From NCBI RefSeq assembly GCF_001649575.2, contig NC_051443.1:5520195-5584194 (forward strand): a DNA stretch of 64,000 bases, written 5' to 3'. Under the pieces are notes generated by a model. It searched no databases. It saw nothing but the letters and a program-made list of their open reading frames with translations, and had not been told where the DNA came from. The position numbers and the translations under genes were made by a program. This document shows positions 21,561 to 35,200 of the stretch, piece after piece (position 1 is the stretch's first letter; every line of letters begins with the position of its first letter). The stretch comes from Kryptolebias marmoratus. Its lineage: Eukaryota > Chordata > Actinopteri > Cyprinodontiformes > Rivulidae.

Positions 21561-24500
21561 GTACACTCACTGATCACTTTTTGATGGTGGAGGATGTTAA
21601 TAAAAACTCAGAGTGACCATGGTTTACAGTGTACAAAGTACATCCAACAACTGCCTACATAAAATATTAAGGACAGAACGGTAAAGTAAAAAATCCTGAT
21701 CCACTCAGTTCATCTGTCATGTTTGGGGTACGTGAATACTGTTTGGTTCAAGTCAATCAAAAAACCAACAAAAATCAATCAATCAATCAATCAATAAAAA
21801 TGCAGCAGCCAGGTCAAATCACAAAGGGTTAGAATGTGCTGGTGACCTGCTAAAGAAGAGCTAGATTTTTTTTCCTCAGCCAAATCACATTACTGGCTTG
21901 TCTGCTTCATGCGTATTCCTGCAATCCACCAATTATAGCAACCTTCAAGTAGTGCCGTAAATTTCAGCAGCGGGAGCTGAAATTAAACTTAAAAAAAGTT
22001 AAAAAGTCAAACATATATAGATGGAGCGTTCTGTCCATCCTCTGAGCTGATTTTGTGCAAATGTCAGTACGTGATGTCTTGCATCAATATAACCAGGGAG
22101 AAGAATTTTTCACCTATGGATTGTAATGCAATTAATGGCCCCACAGTCCACCAACCTCTACTGTGCTGCCTCATTTTAGCTCTATCTGGGAATGTGCATT
22201 ATCATCACCTCCACCACCGTCACCCCATTAGCCATTGTCTATAACAAACCTCAGAAGTGAACGCCAAACTCTTTTTGCACCGCCCTCTAGTGGACATATT
22301 GCCAAACAACCACACCAACATAAAGCTAGCATGTGGGCAGTAATGTTTGGCAACATTTGAAACATATTTACTCTACTTAAATACATAAATTGAGCCTAAA
22401 TGGGTCTTTACCTTTGCATTATGGAACTAATTTGGTTTTTTCCAAAATGAGAAGAAACAAACAACTGGTATGACAGCACGACAAACCTTTTCAACCACTT
22501 AAAGACACGGTATCAGCTAGAACAGCCACACCATGGCCAAGGAGGGTTAGTAGGCAACTTTACATTGAAACAGATTTCTTTAACACAGACAAATGCCTCA
22601 GTAAGTCTGCTAAAGGCTTGTATTGATAAAGGCAGTCTGAGGAAATGAGCAAGTGGTGGAATGAACTCAAGCAATAACCTTTTAGCTGACAAAAGATATG
22701 AGTCCCATCAAAACAGTAGAAAACAATACGTTCACAAGTTGCAGGGTTTTAATAATCAGCAGGATTTAAGTATATTACACTTTGTCTTTGCTCTGAATTA
22801 TGTTACACTTCAGAGGTAGTTTACCTCCAAGGTTACATTTTTATTTTACTCTTTTCAGTAAGCTATTTAGTTTTACCTTAAGAGGTAAACTAAAGTCATG
22901 TTAAAATGATTGTGTTGAATAATGTAGTAATACACAGTAGAACTGCATTAGTTTATAACAGATGACTCTTTTATTTTACACATTTCAAATAAGCCTCAAG
23001 TCAGCAGACTTTTTATGATTCTGCTGATGCTGTGAGTGAGAAGTTAAGGCAAACAGTTCTAAATCTTTGCCATATAAATAAAAAACAATTTGAAATAAGC
23101 AATGCTTCCCTATTTACGGTACATAAATTGCAATCAACTTCAGCCAAAAACTGTCACAAAGAAATGCCTAATGCCAAACTGTTTCAGTCCTTCAGTTTTT
23201 ATAGAACTACATGACATGTCCTTGAGAATCACTGAGATTTTAAAGTGTGTAAATGGTGGATTAGCCATTACTAATGGATGTTTTTTTTTTCTGGAAAGTT
23301 TAGAAAATAGAAAAAGAAATTGCAGAGAAAAAAAGGACGTAAAATCATGGCCTCAAAACAAAACTGAATCATGGACACTCATCTGATTATACATTTGAAG
23401 AACTGCTTCATTCTTCTCAAATAAGACAAAAATGACAAAGTTATATTTCTTTCTATTCTATTTGACTGACCAATTAAAATGGTCCACCCACCAAAATATT
23501 TTTTTTTCTTATGCGTTTTGCAGATTTTGCAGATTTAATGCATTAGCACATGTATCAGTTTAAGTGGTCAGACAAAAAATCAAAATTGTTCATCAGAGTA
23601 GCAGAAATATAAAATGTAACTTTTGACAACTTGTATATACTTATACAACTATATACTACACAACAATGCATTTTAGGACAAGTTAATGTTATTTATAACT
23701 ACCACACCAGATAAATGGTTTGACATTACAAATGAGCATAATAAAGTAAAACATTTTAAAGTTTAACTGCAAACAGTTAAGTTCGTAAGCTGACAGTAAA
23801 TACTGTGGACTGATGAGTTTATTATGCACAGCCACATAACAAAGATGTGTGCCTAAGAATGAAGCAGTAATTTAAAGTAGATTAAGACCAAAGAGAACAG
23901 AAAAAAAACAACAGAAATCCGGTTAAAGGTCAGATGATTCATGATGGTTTTGTTGGCAAATTGGACATTTTCTGAGAAATGCTCTCACATTATCCTAACA
24001 CTAATGTTTTATTTAATATTTCTTCATATTTAAAATATGCTGTATATTCTGCACAGATTTGCTCAAAATATGTCTGAAAGAACAATTTAAGTTCATCAGC
24101 TGTGTAAGTGGTGAAGATTGGTGGATTTTAACAAATTAGTTTTGGATTGACTGAGTTGTTTTTGAAAGTGTGTAAAATAATTACTGCAGGCAAGTTCTCT
24201 CCCCCCACCCCTCTTTTTTTCCAGGGCTGAACACTTTGTTGACGCAATCAATCACTTAAATTACCTCTTAGAGGTTTTCTGGAGCAGAACAAATGCAAAA
24301 ACAATGCCAAAATTAAATTTTCATTTCATTTTAGGATTTTTGGGGTTTCCCTGTTACAAACTGCCAATACAACATGTAAAATGTTTTTGCAGGAAAATAA
24401 ACAAAGCATGTGGGGCTGTTGCTATCCATTAACATTCTGAGTGTTCCACAGTTTTAGTATCAGCCTAATAACTTAAAAGAAAATGTGTGCTTGTTTCTTT

Positions 24501-24569
24501 ATTGCTGCAACATCTAGAGAATTTCTCCTCCATTGCTGTAAGGCTAACAGCTGCAGGTTACTTCATACT
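21561..24569. other. Long gene-free stretch
   Basis: It contains an (AATC)n run at about 21773-21797 and otherwise AT-rich DNA. I see no exon or clear repeat copy. The frames at 22053-22244 and 23032-23386 have no motifs. Confidence 0.45.
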
Positions 24570-24895
24570 TCCTCCACTTTTGCAGCTTTGGTCACCACAG
24601 ACAGATGGTTATGAACATAACCTATGGGCTGCACGTCTCCTTACAGCCTCATCTGCCCACACTGTTTGCACTTTTGATTGGACCAAACATAGATGATTTA
24701 ATCTTCTGGAATCCACTTTTAAAATGAAGATAAGCCCAAATGTGGACCAGTTTTAATATTTTGTTTTGCCTGAAGACACTGTAGTCTAAGTTGTGCTCAC
24801 TCTGTATTTCATATAAACAGCATCAGCTTCAATACATCGGCATTGTTGAGAGTCTGTGCCTGGCACACATTTTTCTGCACCATCTATGAACCAAT
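24570..24895 (+). repeat. Family D repeat, copy 2
   Basis: It has the same order of boxes as 1980-2500: GCAGCTTTGGTCACCACAGA, an ACATAGATGATTTAATCT box, CCACTTTTAAAATGAAG, and CATCAGCTTCAATACATC. The two copies are well diverged, so the family is old here. Directly after it lies an (ATCC)n run at 24893-24917. Confidence 0.5.
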
Positions 24896-24920
24896 CCATC
24901 CATCTATCCATCCATCCATT

Positions 24921-26984
24921 TACATTACCTAATTGATTCCGTATAAGGTTTTTAGGAGCTGGTACCTAAAATAGGTAGGGTGAGCCACTTTGACCTAAAT
25001 ATTTATTACAATGATTCCTGGTACTTTTTTGTGATAACAAGGAACGACAATAAAATTAATACTTTTCACTTTATCTTTTAGGGCTGTAAATCAATTACTG
25101 TATACCGTTAAGAGACTCACAAACACATATATTTCTCTAAAATTAAAACTTACCCAATAATAAAAATGGCTTCTGTACTACAACGATTACTGTACAGTCA
25201 AGTAGTGTAGCTGTGCTGCTAAACAATACACAATAATGATTCCAATCAAACAGAAATTCAGTATTGATTCATGATCTCATGGCACTGACAAGTGAAGTCA
25301 AAGCTCAAACAGCAAAAGTAACAATCCCACTCATCTGTTGTTTGGAGTTATACAAGTGAAAATGAACCGCAACCAATTTGATAATGCAAGAAACAATGAA
25401 AGCAAATACAAGTTCCCAGAGACATCAGCGCTGCACTTTACAACATAAATAAAATATTATTCTGGAAATATGTCATGAATAATAGTTAGGCATGGGTCAT
25501 TATGTGTTTCTGACGGTATGGTCATTTAAAACAAAATGACAGGATTTTACAGTATTGAAACAAAAAAGTGTTTCACATGATTTTATTACTTTTATTTAAA
25601 ACAAAAGTGCAAATGTTATCACTACTATTGTCTAAAAAATTGCATAATACAGCAATAATTATATAACAGGAATAATGATGATGCTGATGTTAAAATCAAG
25701 ATATGTTTATTTATAGGTTTTTTTATTTCGGTGCAAAGACATAAAAGAAAAGTGACAGTTACTCTGGTTAAAATAGAATGTGTCAAGTTGTTGATACTTA
25801 TTGTCTTACATTTTTATTAAAATCTGTCCAGTGCTTTATGACAGACAGGCAAGGTAGACTTAGGCTGCCATAATCAACTTTATTTCGATTATTCTAAAAA
25901 TTTTAAATGACTAATTTTCTTCCAAAATCATAATCCACAATTTTATGTTAGTTTATTTTTAGACAGTCATTATTTTGCATTTACAGTATATCACAAAATA
26001 AAATGTGAACAAAGATTTAAAGTACAAACTCTTGGTTTAAAGGGCCAACTCCAAGATTATGATGAAATAAAACTAAGTTCTGATTTTTTTATGTATTTAA
26101 AAATAAAAAGCCTGCATATTCAGAATGTTGAAAGATATTGTTAGTAAAAACTAAATGAAACTGAGGTGAGAAATCTTTCTTTTGTAGGAATTCAGTCAGA
26201 TGGTTTTGCCATCTGAGGAGAGAAACAAAGACAGCTATTTAAAACAGAGTAAAGGAGACTGGAACATTCAGATGTTCTTTTAACTGAACCACACTTTTTC
26301 TATCACACATTAAATGTATTTAATAATGGCTTGTATAATATACTGTAGGAACTTGTTAGATTTAATCCTTACTCAGTTAGCTGAAAAACAGGGGAATGAA
26401 CACACAGGTCAGGTGGTGTATCAGGAACAGCAGATTTCCAGCCATCAGGATGTTTCTCCTGCTATAATGGACCAATATATATATATATTCTTTTAGACTT
26501 TTACTAAAAATACCACTGCTCAAAACAACAGAGGTTAAAAGAAAACAGCAAAGCTGATAGGGGAACACAATTTGACACTAAACAAACAATGTTAAAAAAG
26601 CAAAGATAAACCCAGATTCTAGTCTGAAAGTGCCCTCTCTTGAAAAGGTAGCAGTCAGACAATGTGTCTGACTTCACAAAAAACATTTAGCAGATTAAAC
26701 TTTTTTTTTTTTCTTCAACCTGGCACCTCATCAGTAGCTCTGTGCCTCGTTTCAGAATGCCAAAAAAAAACTTGCAAAAGGTTCAAAACAATCATATTGT
26801 AGGCTAGCTTGAAGTCTTTTCATACATTAGGTCATCTCATTACTTCAGGTGATACCTCTGAGAATTAAAAGATAAAGTAAAAAATTATGTGTTGACTAAA
26901 AATATTGATGCCAAATTATTATATTTCATTGGGTTGACTTTTTCAAAGAATTGCGGCAGCGTAATTAAATTTATTTGGCATCAG
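24921..26984. other. AT-rich stretch with faint DNA-element relics
   Basis: About 25485-25565 (GGCATGGGTC, TTTCTGACGGTATGG, TTTTACAGTATTG) and 25865-25960 (TAATCAACTTTATTTCGATT) resemble decayed ends of hAT-type MITEs common in fish. A (TA)n run lies near 26476. No gene is seen; the frames at 26314-26686 are chance. Confidence 0.35.
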
Positions 26985-27250
26985 CAAAGACCTGCTTGGA
27001 GTATGTGTTGGTGATGACGCTCAGATAATACCACTCCAGATTTTGGCGTATATCTGAAAAACAAACTGATGTATGTTTGCTAAGGTCAATTAACTGCTGC
27101 AGCCTCCTTGAATTGGGTTGACTTCAAAAGTTAATCACTTGTAGATGTACATTGATTTCTTTCTGTGAGTTTTGTTCAAATCCGTGCACTAGTTCTTAAG
27201 ATATTTCACTAACAGTCCGACAAATGAACACACACACAGACATGGGTAAT
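26985..27250 (+). repeat. R1 copy, one unit
   Basis: GAGTATGTGTTGGTGATGAC, CTTGAATTGGGTTGACTTCA, TTAATCACTTGTAGATGTAC and a TTAAGATATTTCACTAACAG box appear in R1 order. It ends in ACACACACACAGACATGGGT. Confidence 0.75.
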
Positions 27251-28089
27251 TCCATGATCACACACTTTTCATGATGGTGAGTAACGACCTTCAAAAGATG
27301 ATCAACTGACAATCACACTGCTACGACTAATAGAAAGTCTTTAAAGCAGAAGAATTAATTTCTCTGTGGCGTAGGTGTAGAGCAGAGAAATATACAAAGC
27401 ACATCTGCTTTCTCTACAATTCTGGTGATGGCAGGGTGAAAACAGAACTGCTCAAATTAAGACAAAGTGCAAACCTGCATGCAGAAGTGAGTTGAGAACT
27501 TTGCCACTTGAGTGTTTAAAAAAAGAACAACTTCAGAGAAAGCGAGCAGAACAGCACACAGGGCAGGGAGCGAAATGCCTCCAGGACAGAGCCCCTGCTC
27601 ATGTTTGAAACAGTTAAACAAGAAGAACAAGAAAATGGAGACAGGAGCCGGAGAGGGCGCCTCGTGGTCTCCCACACCCATCAGCTAGCAGTGGGAAGCA
27701 AGGCTGTATGTGGTTAGTCGACAGGGACTATCAAGCACAGGTCAGATCGATGGATGCCCTTAACGCAGATCAGAGCTCGACAGCTCCCCTCGGAGTTGGC
27801 ATTTCTGAGTGCACAGCAATTGCCCACCTCCGCACGAGTGAATAACATCAAACGTGATGAAATTCAAAAGCTTTGTTGTAAATGAGATGCTGGAGGCAAT
27901 GATTAGACACAAATGTAACAAAAACAACAACAACAAAAATACCTAAGTACTGATTCTGTTGTTCTGCAATTTGTTTTCCAGCTTTATCACACTTTTATCT
28001 TTAAAGAATAAGCTTTAAATGCAGTGAATTTGAGACAAATTCAAGTAAAACCTTTAGAGATGAAACATTACATTTACATTGAGTCATTA
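27251..28089. other. Gene-free stretch, candidate conserved block
   Basis: No gene is recognised. The part 27530-27870 is less AT-rich, has no simple repeats, and could be a conserved non-coding element. The minus-strand frame at 27457-27681 has no motif and no splice or promoter context. Confidence 0.3.
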
Positions 28090-28460
28090 GCTTAGTTGTT
28101 CTACTTTCATCCTCTTATGTAATTGTTAGCTACTGTATTGCTAATTTTAGCATTTAGCTACAGTTTACATGATTTTGCTCTTGGCTATGGTTTTGCTAAT
28201 TTTAGCATTTAGCTAGTTTTATTAGTTTTAGTTTTTAGTTGCAATTTTGCTATATTTAGCTTTTTTAATATGGTTTTGATTATTTTTGCTTATACATAAT
28301 ATAAGCTAAAATGTTTAGCATATAACCATGATTTTGTTAAGTTTAAATTTTAGCTGCCCTTTAGCTAATTTAGGTTTTCTAACTGATTTGATTTTCAACT
28401 TTTAGCTATTGTTTTGCTTATTTTATCTTTAACAGTTTAGTTCATTTATTAATTACCAAA
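28090..28460 (+). repeat. Degenerate GCTA/TTTTAGC-rich repeat
   Basis: Words such as TTTTGCTAATTTTAGCATTT and TTAGCTA recur about every 20-45 bases in irregular order. It reads as a decayed minisatellite. There is no coding potential. Confidence 0.55.
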
Positions 28461-30879
28461 TTTCAGCAAAGTCATTCAGCACACAAATTTAACAGAAAAC
28501 GCGATTTCTGTAGTTTAAATTACATCCATTCAGTGAAACACCTGGATGAAAAACAACACATGTACCCTGCTCCATTGTCCTCTCCAGCGGTCTGGTTATG
28601 GAGGTTTCATGCCAGAAAGAAGACCCAGACAGCACTACTCCCGATGACACTTTTCAGCCTCTTCCAGGGGATCCTGGGATGTATGTATGTGTATGTATAT
28701 ATAGGACCTTTGATGAAAAATCATTTCTTTTTAATGAACCTTGCTGAATTTTAATTAAAGACCACAGCTATAGAATATCTTGGTGCAGCTTCAGCTAACA
28801 CAAAATGTGTCAAAAGGCTGCTTTTAAGACTTAATTTTATGAAAAGAACAAATGATAAAAACAACAGTATGAGAGCGTTCTTTTACATCTGTACTTTCAA
28901 GCCCATGCTTGAATTAGCACTCTACGATTCAAATAGTGATGGCCTTTTCTCATGACAAAAAGAAATTCATCTTGTAAACATGAGAACCTCTTATTTATGA
29001 ATTACTCTGAGATAAAACTGTCAAAATCAATAGAAAGTTATCTTAAAAAAAATGACGGTGATGATGACAAACAGAACACAATGCCATCTATCAGAAGCAC
29101 TCGATCATGAAACGAGCCCTGAGCGCGGCGACATTCATTTATTCTCTACCTGATGACAGTTTTTATGCCGGGTCATTGAATGGGAATGCAGGCTTAGAGT
29201 TTAACCAACAGGCTGGGTTTCTGAAGGTTTTGTTTTTAAAAAACAATCTGCACAAGGCAAAACTGTTCACACTTTGTTTTCAAGTACATAGCTTTTATTA
29301 TTACCAAGTTTAAATGTGATTTCTTTCAAAACCAACGAATACAGCATCAAGACATACTGACAAATAATTTTGTTTCTGGTAAATTTTGAAGTGAAGAGAA
29401 GTACCAATACTTTTTCCAGCTGAATTTAAAGTCCATAAAATTGAAGCTATGAATATAATTTTCAGCCACAGAAGAGATTTATATATACACATTACTGCCT
29501 GGTTACGGTTATCTGTAAGGATCGAGAACTTGTTTGCAAAAAGAATTTCTGCTGAACTTTCAAAATTAAGCCCAAATTGATTTATTGTTACTGCCTGTGG
29601 ATTGACAGAACATAATTTCCTCCCCACAGGGTAAGAGCCATAAGAGGATGTCTGTAAATGTTGAGAGAATCTAGTATATACCTCGTGGGGGGAAAAACAT
29701 GCAGGGTGGTATTTTAGGCCCAATTACCCATATGTTTGTGACAACTGACCTTTTCACACTGGTGCACTGCCTGAATGTCCAAGCAGCAAGTTACCAGCTA
29801 TCAAAAATGGTTTATTGAAATGTTTATTCTTAGCCTTCTCCAAAAGGTTAGATTGAGCTTTCACACTCACTGCCCATCAGCTTTCCCATGCTTGTTCACA
29901 AAAAGACCCATGGTAAACTAAAGAAAACCCAAATAGTTGCTGAGCTGAGACAAAAAAATAAAAAAATCAGAATTCTTTGTCCTAAAATTAAAAACAACTC
30001 GTAGCCATAGTTCTCTGACTCTACTTTCTTTCACATCTCTTTCTACAGAAGGTTTCGATTTGTCCATGGTGATCAGAGTTTCAGAGGTAATCACCCAGTG
30101 ATGGGACAGTCATCTCTGAAGTTGAACCATGCAACTTTACATGAAATTGCATGTCCTCCTTTGGCCAGTAAAAGCCTGATAATATAAAGCTGCTGAGACC
30201 ATTACACTGGGGTGACTTCCCATTCAGTCTTTGCAAAATGCCAAACTTTTTTCGCAAACACAATTTCAATTCAAGTGTAAGCAGAAATTTAAAGAAGTAG
30301 GCCAAACACAGTTCTTACCAGGTTTAACTTGAAAGCAAACAATATATTTACACAGCAGACGCTTGAAAAACCTCATTATTTCAATTTTCAAGTCAGTTTT
30401 CATCCCCGCTCTCACCTGGATGCATAAGAAACTGGATCGATCAAAGAAGTTTTGTCAATTTTTTCCTTAGTTGTTAGATGTCTTGTTTGGGGAATAACAA
30501 CCTAGATTAAAGAGCCAGGGGAACAAAGGTAAGCTAAAAAAAAACAAAAAAAAAAAAACTACAAACAGCACAAATATGTACCAGAAGATAAATGTTTAAA
30601 ATTTTAATGGCTAATGCACTGTTTTAGTAAAATAACTTCAACATGTTTCAACAATGCAGCAGCCATGTTGCTTTCATTTCTATCTGGAAGAATACAAAAA
30701 TCCAAAAATGTTCATGACTAAAAGTGGAGCACATTCACACCACGGAACTCTTTTTTTTCTGTAGAAAACTGAACAAACATTTCCTGACCAAGTCAAAATG
30801 AACCAGTTTTCGTCAGCAGTACATCCCTGTATATCCCCGTTTTGCAGTTCATCAATTTTCTACTATCAGGTTTTTGTAT
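28461..30879. other. Long gene-free stretch
   Basis: It is mostly AT-rich unique DNA with no recognised exon or repeat. A short balanced block at about 29085-29190 includes ATGAAACGAGCCCTGAGCGC, which starts a 68-codon frame without motifs. A 137-codon minus-strand frame at 29310-29723 also lacks any motif or composition bias, and I do not call it a gene. Confidence 0.4.
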
Positions 30880-31590
30880 TTTCATGTTACCAATCATTGT
30901 CATCCAGTGAGCCCTGTATACTCTGCCACTCCACATACCTGTTGTTCACATGCACATTAACCCACCTGTTCTCACTAACCAATCAGCCGTCCCACTGTAT
31001 TTAAGTGCCATGGTTTTAGTCAGTCTCAGATCCTCATTTGAAACACCTCTCTTTAGGCACTGCCAACTCCTGTTTTTGTTTGTTTGCATCCAATACATTT
31101 GTTTTGAATTACATCCAGCCTGCCTGCTGCCTGCAATCTGGGGTCCTCCACCAACCACCAAACTTGACAGTAGAATCTAACCAAACTTGGACTCAGGAGA
31201 GCTGGAGAAATGGATTGACACTTGGACACCTAGGAGAGGCTGAGGCAAGCTGTGGCTGGATGATGCAAATGTAAACTATTTGCCTTGTCACTAATGGAAG
31301 AAGCCCTTCTAGCCCAACTACAATTGCTCACCTCACTGTACATAAACCACCAATGGGTATACATTCAAGTCATCATAAAGAGTCACACTTTTGCCTCAGA
31401 CCCCCACCATCCACCCCACCCAAGCTCTCTACAAGTCCTGTTCCTAAGACTGAGGAGTTCTTGCACCACACCTCTCTTGTCTAATCCTATTCCCAAAACT
31501 GGAGGGGTCTCAAATGACTCCTCTCGCCAAGTTCCTGTTCCCAAGTTTGAGGGGGTCTCAGAGGACACCTCAGACTTTGCATCTTAAGAT
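30880..31590 (+). mobile_element. Probable Sushi-like gypsy fragment (LTR end and gag start)
   Basis: The block to 31169 has the layout of a fish gypsy LTR: a TATTTAAGTGCC promoter-like site near 31000, pyrimidine-rich CCTGCCTGCTGCCTGC, and the end CAAACTTGACA. It is followed at once by AGTAGAATCTAACCAAAC and a gag-like opening, LDSGELEKW, where the start codon has become TTG (31187). After that the frame is lost. A 45-50-bp unit (CCTGTTCC...GGGTCTCA) is repeated about three times at 31435-31579. There is no second LTR and no pol. Assignment to the Sushi lineage is from general likeness and not certain. Confidence 0.45.
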
Positions 31591-31736
31591 TAATCTTGGA
31601 CACATCTTTCTTTGTTCAGAAAGATTTTGCTGTGAAGGACTTGCAATCTGAAATTTACAACTTTAAACTTGTGTGCAGAATGCATCAACTCCTTATATTT
31701 ATTTCCTTGACAAAACCAATTCAGCCTCAAAATCAT
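31591..31736. other. Left flank of the gypsy insertion
   Basis: Short host or older-element sequence with no feature of its own. Its last five bases, ATCAT (31732-31736), are one half of the target-site duplication. Confidence 0.6.
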
Positions 31737-32222
31737 TGTCACCCTCCACGGGCGGCACTGCATTCAAAGGAGGTGAGGCAACCAACAGGATTTGGTGAAG
31801 TATTCTTTATTGGGGCTGCAGTTCACCAACTCACCGACACCCATCTCTTACTGCCAAGCACAGCAGCTGGCTTTAGCTCCTGGCCTCCTCCACCCACACC
31901 AGGTGAAGGGGTGACAAAACAACAACAAATTATTTACAACTCAACACAAAATAAAGGGTACAAATAAATATTTACATACATGCAACCTAAAACAACTAAT
32001 CCTAAATTCAATCAAGAACTTAAATCAAACTTAACATAAATCAAACTTAACATAACTTTAGAGCATTATCCTTCCTGCTCAAATGGTATGCTCCACCCTT
32101 CCCCAGGAGACACACCAGGAAGGTAAACCCCAATTAACACAACTCAAACTGAAATAAAGAAATGAAACAAAAAATATCTATTCTATAAATTAATGGGGAT
32201 GGAGCCCCTGGTCTCCATCACA
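31737..32222 (-). repeat. 3' LTR of the Gmr1-like element
   Basis: It is 486 bp and, compared base by base, the same as 36763-37248. Read on the minus strand it runs from TGTGATGGAGACC to GGAGGGTGACA. A polyadenylation signal AATAAA is at 31806-31811 (minus strand), about 70 bases before the LTR end. A 16-base direct repeat, AAATCAAACTTAACAT, lies tandemly inside. An open reading of the plus strand across its edge is a shadow. Confidence 0.95.
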
Positions 32223-32237
32223 TTTCCTCCCCCCTTC
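32223..32237 (-). promoter_or_regulatory. Polypurine tract
   Basis: On the minus strand GAAGGGGGGAGGAAA directly precedes the TGTG of the 3' LTR and follows the gag-pol stop by about 18 bases. It is the expected primer for plus-strand DNA synthesis. Confidence 0.9.
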
Positions 32238-32255
32238 ACCCAGGACAACAGTTGT

Positions 32256-35200
32256 TCAATCCTCATACATTCTAGACAGACAGTCAGCAACAAGGTTAGA
32301 CTTCCCTGACCGATATTGCACTGTAAAATCAAAAGGCTGCAATGACAGATACCATCTTGCGATACGCATATTAGAGTCTTTCATTTGGTGCAACCATTTC
32401 AGCGCCCTATGATCTGTTTCAAGGGTAAAATGGCGCCCCAACAAATAGTACCGTAGTGATTCCACAGCCCACTTAACTGCGAGGCATTCTTTTTCAACTG
32501 TGGAATACCTGGTCTCTCTGTCCTGAAGTTTCCTGCTGAGAAAAACAATAGGATGTCTCTCACCATCAATGTCCTGCATCAACACTCCACCAAGGCCTAC
32601 TCCAGAGGCATCAGTTTGCAGTATAAACGGGACATCAAAGTCTGGACTGTAGAGAACAGAGTCACTGGAGATTGCAGACTTCAGGTCCTTAAAAGCTTTA
32701 TCACATTTCTCAGTCCACTTGACTTTATTTGACGCAGAGACTTTTGTTAAATCTGTAAGAACAGCAGCCCTCTCTGCAAAATGGGGAATGAACTTACTGT
32801 ACCACCCCACTAAGCCAACAAAAGCACGGACCTTCCTTTTAGTTGTAGGAACTGGGTACGTGTGAATAGCTTCTACTTTCCCTACTTGAGGTCTAACTTG
32901 TCCATGTCCCACTACATAACCTAGGTACTCTACCTGCCTCTGAGCCAACTTACACTTGTGAGGGTTAATTGTGAGCCCCGCAGAACTGATGAGCTGTAAA
33001 ACATGCTGCAGATGATTAACATGCTCCTCCCACGTCTGGCTGAAAATCACCACATCATCCAGGTATGCTGCAGCAAAGTCAGATGCCTCCATCAGCACCT
33101 GGTCCATGAGGCGCTGAAACGTCGCTGGTGCCCCCTGTAGGCCAAAGGGCATCACCTTGAACTGGAAAACCCCAAAAGGTGTTTTAAAAGCAGTCAACTC
33201 TTTCGCCTCTGATGCCAGGGCCAGTTGCCAGTAGCCCTTGCTGAGGTCAAGTGTGGTAATAAAATTACACCTCCCCACTCTCTCCAAAAGTTCATCAATG
33301 CGAGGCATTGGATAGGGGTCAAACTTAGAGACACTATTGAGGTATCTAAAATCAATACAAAATCTTAAAGTGCCATCCTTTTTTGGTACTAGCACTACTG
33401 GACTGCACCATTCACTCACAGAGGGCTCAATGATCCCCAGCTCCAACATGAACTGCATCTCATTCTTGAGTTGTGGGACAAGACGTTCTGGAACCCTGTA
33501 GAACTTCCTGCGAGGCGCAGCGTCATCTCTGAGGTGAACCTTGTGCTGTATCAGGCTTGTGAACCCAGGTTTTTCCTGAAACAGCTCTGGATCCAAAAGG
33601 GGCTTTATGTCCTGCTGCTGGGAATGCTGGAGATGAGAGAGAGAAATTGAAACCGGTACAGAGCTACAGGCTGGAAAAAATAGCTCATCTTCCTCTTCAT
33701 CATCCACCACACGCACAAAGAGGTGGGGCAAAACAGTCTCTGCATGCTCCTCACTCTGCAATGGATCCTGTTGAGATGACTGCGAAGCAGATGACATAGC
33801 AAACTGTGGTGGTGACCTGTGGTATTGTTTCAGAAGATTAACATGGAAGGTTTGATGTTTCTTCTTCCTTTCAGGCATATACAGTTCATAACTAAGCTTC
33901 CCGACACGTCGTGTGACCTCATACGGGCCCTGCCATTTAGCAAGAAGCTTATTGTCACTAGTGGGGAGCAACAACAACACTTGCTGTCCAGGATGTAAGC
34001 TCCTCTCCCTGGCATTTTTATCATACCAGGTTTTCTGTTTAGTTTGAGCTGCCTTCATGTGTTGATGTGCCAACACAGCCATTTGCTCCAGTTTCTCTCT
34101 CATTTTTATCACATAGGACACCACATGCTCACCCGATGGACTTTGGCTCTCCCATTGTTCTTTAAGAAGATCCAACGGTCCCCTCACCTGTCGCCCATAC
34201 AGCAACTCGAATGGAGAGAATCCAGTTGATGCTTGTGGAACCTCTCTATATGCAAAAAGCATATAGGGCAGCCACTTGTCCCAGTCTGTGCCAGTCTCTG
34301 AAACAAACTTCCGCAGCATGTTCTTCAGCGTTTGGTTAAAACGTTCAACCAGTCCATCTGACTGGGGGTGGTATGGGGTGGTGTTTATACCCTTTATACC
34401 TAACAACTGATAAACCTGCTTTAAGAGTTTTGACCGAAAATTAGTCCCACAGTCTGTAAGGATTTCTTTAGGGATGCCTACACGTGAAAACAGATGCAGC
34501 AAACAGTTAGCCACTTGTTTAGCTTTCACTGATCTTAAAGGAAAAGCCTCGGGGTATCTAGTAGCGTAATCACAGATAACCAGAATGTAACGGTTACCGG
34601 AGGAGCTTTTCTCCAGAGGACCCACAACATCCATTCCTATCCTTTCAAATGGTGTCTCTATGATAGGTAATGGCTGTAGATGAGCTCTAGATACACCTCT
34701 GTTGGTCGTCAACTGACATGTGTGACAGGAAGAGCAAAATTGTTGCACTTGTGTGTACATGCCTGGCCACACAAACCGACTGGCTATTCTATGAAGGGAT
34801 TTCTGGAACCCAAGGTGCCCAGCCCAAGGAACTGAATGACCGAGTTCCATCACTTTTCCCCTCAGCTGCTGTGGCAAAGCAATGGCTTCTGATTCACCTT
34901 TGACCTGATAAAGGACACCATTCCGCACCACATAAGTTGCATCTTCCAAGACACTTACTTTTCCCTGCTTCTTTCCCTCAACTTCAGTAACCTTATCAAA
35001 CCATGGTTTTAATGTTGGGTCTGACCTCTGATAGGCAGAAATATCTGAAGGAATATCAAAGTCAAATAAATGGCAGGGTTTCATCTTTTCATCCACCTCC
35101 ATTCTGACTGTACCTAAAAACTTGTCCTTTCTCCTTTCAGCTCTGGATTTAGATGGTTTTACTGGGCCCACCTCCAGTTCCACATCATAGAATGGTAATT

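Noticed and set aside
27457..27681. 74-codon minus-strand frame as an exon
   Set aside because: The unique block is interesting but the reading has no motif and no convincing splice sites.
28090..28460. Regular spacer-repeat array (CRISPR-like)
   Set aside because: The repeats are irregular and degenerate and the DNA is vertebrate; it is a decayed minisatellite.
29310..29723. 137-codon minus-strand frame
   Set aside because: No family motif, no conserved composition and no exon signals; likely chance.
31596..31967. 123-codon plus-strand frame crossing into the LTR (and its twin at 36730-36993)
   Set aside because: Both are antisense readings of the LTR.
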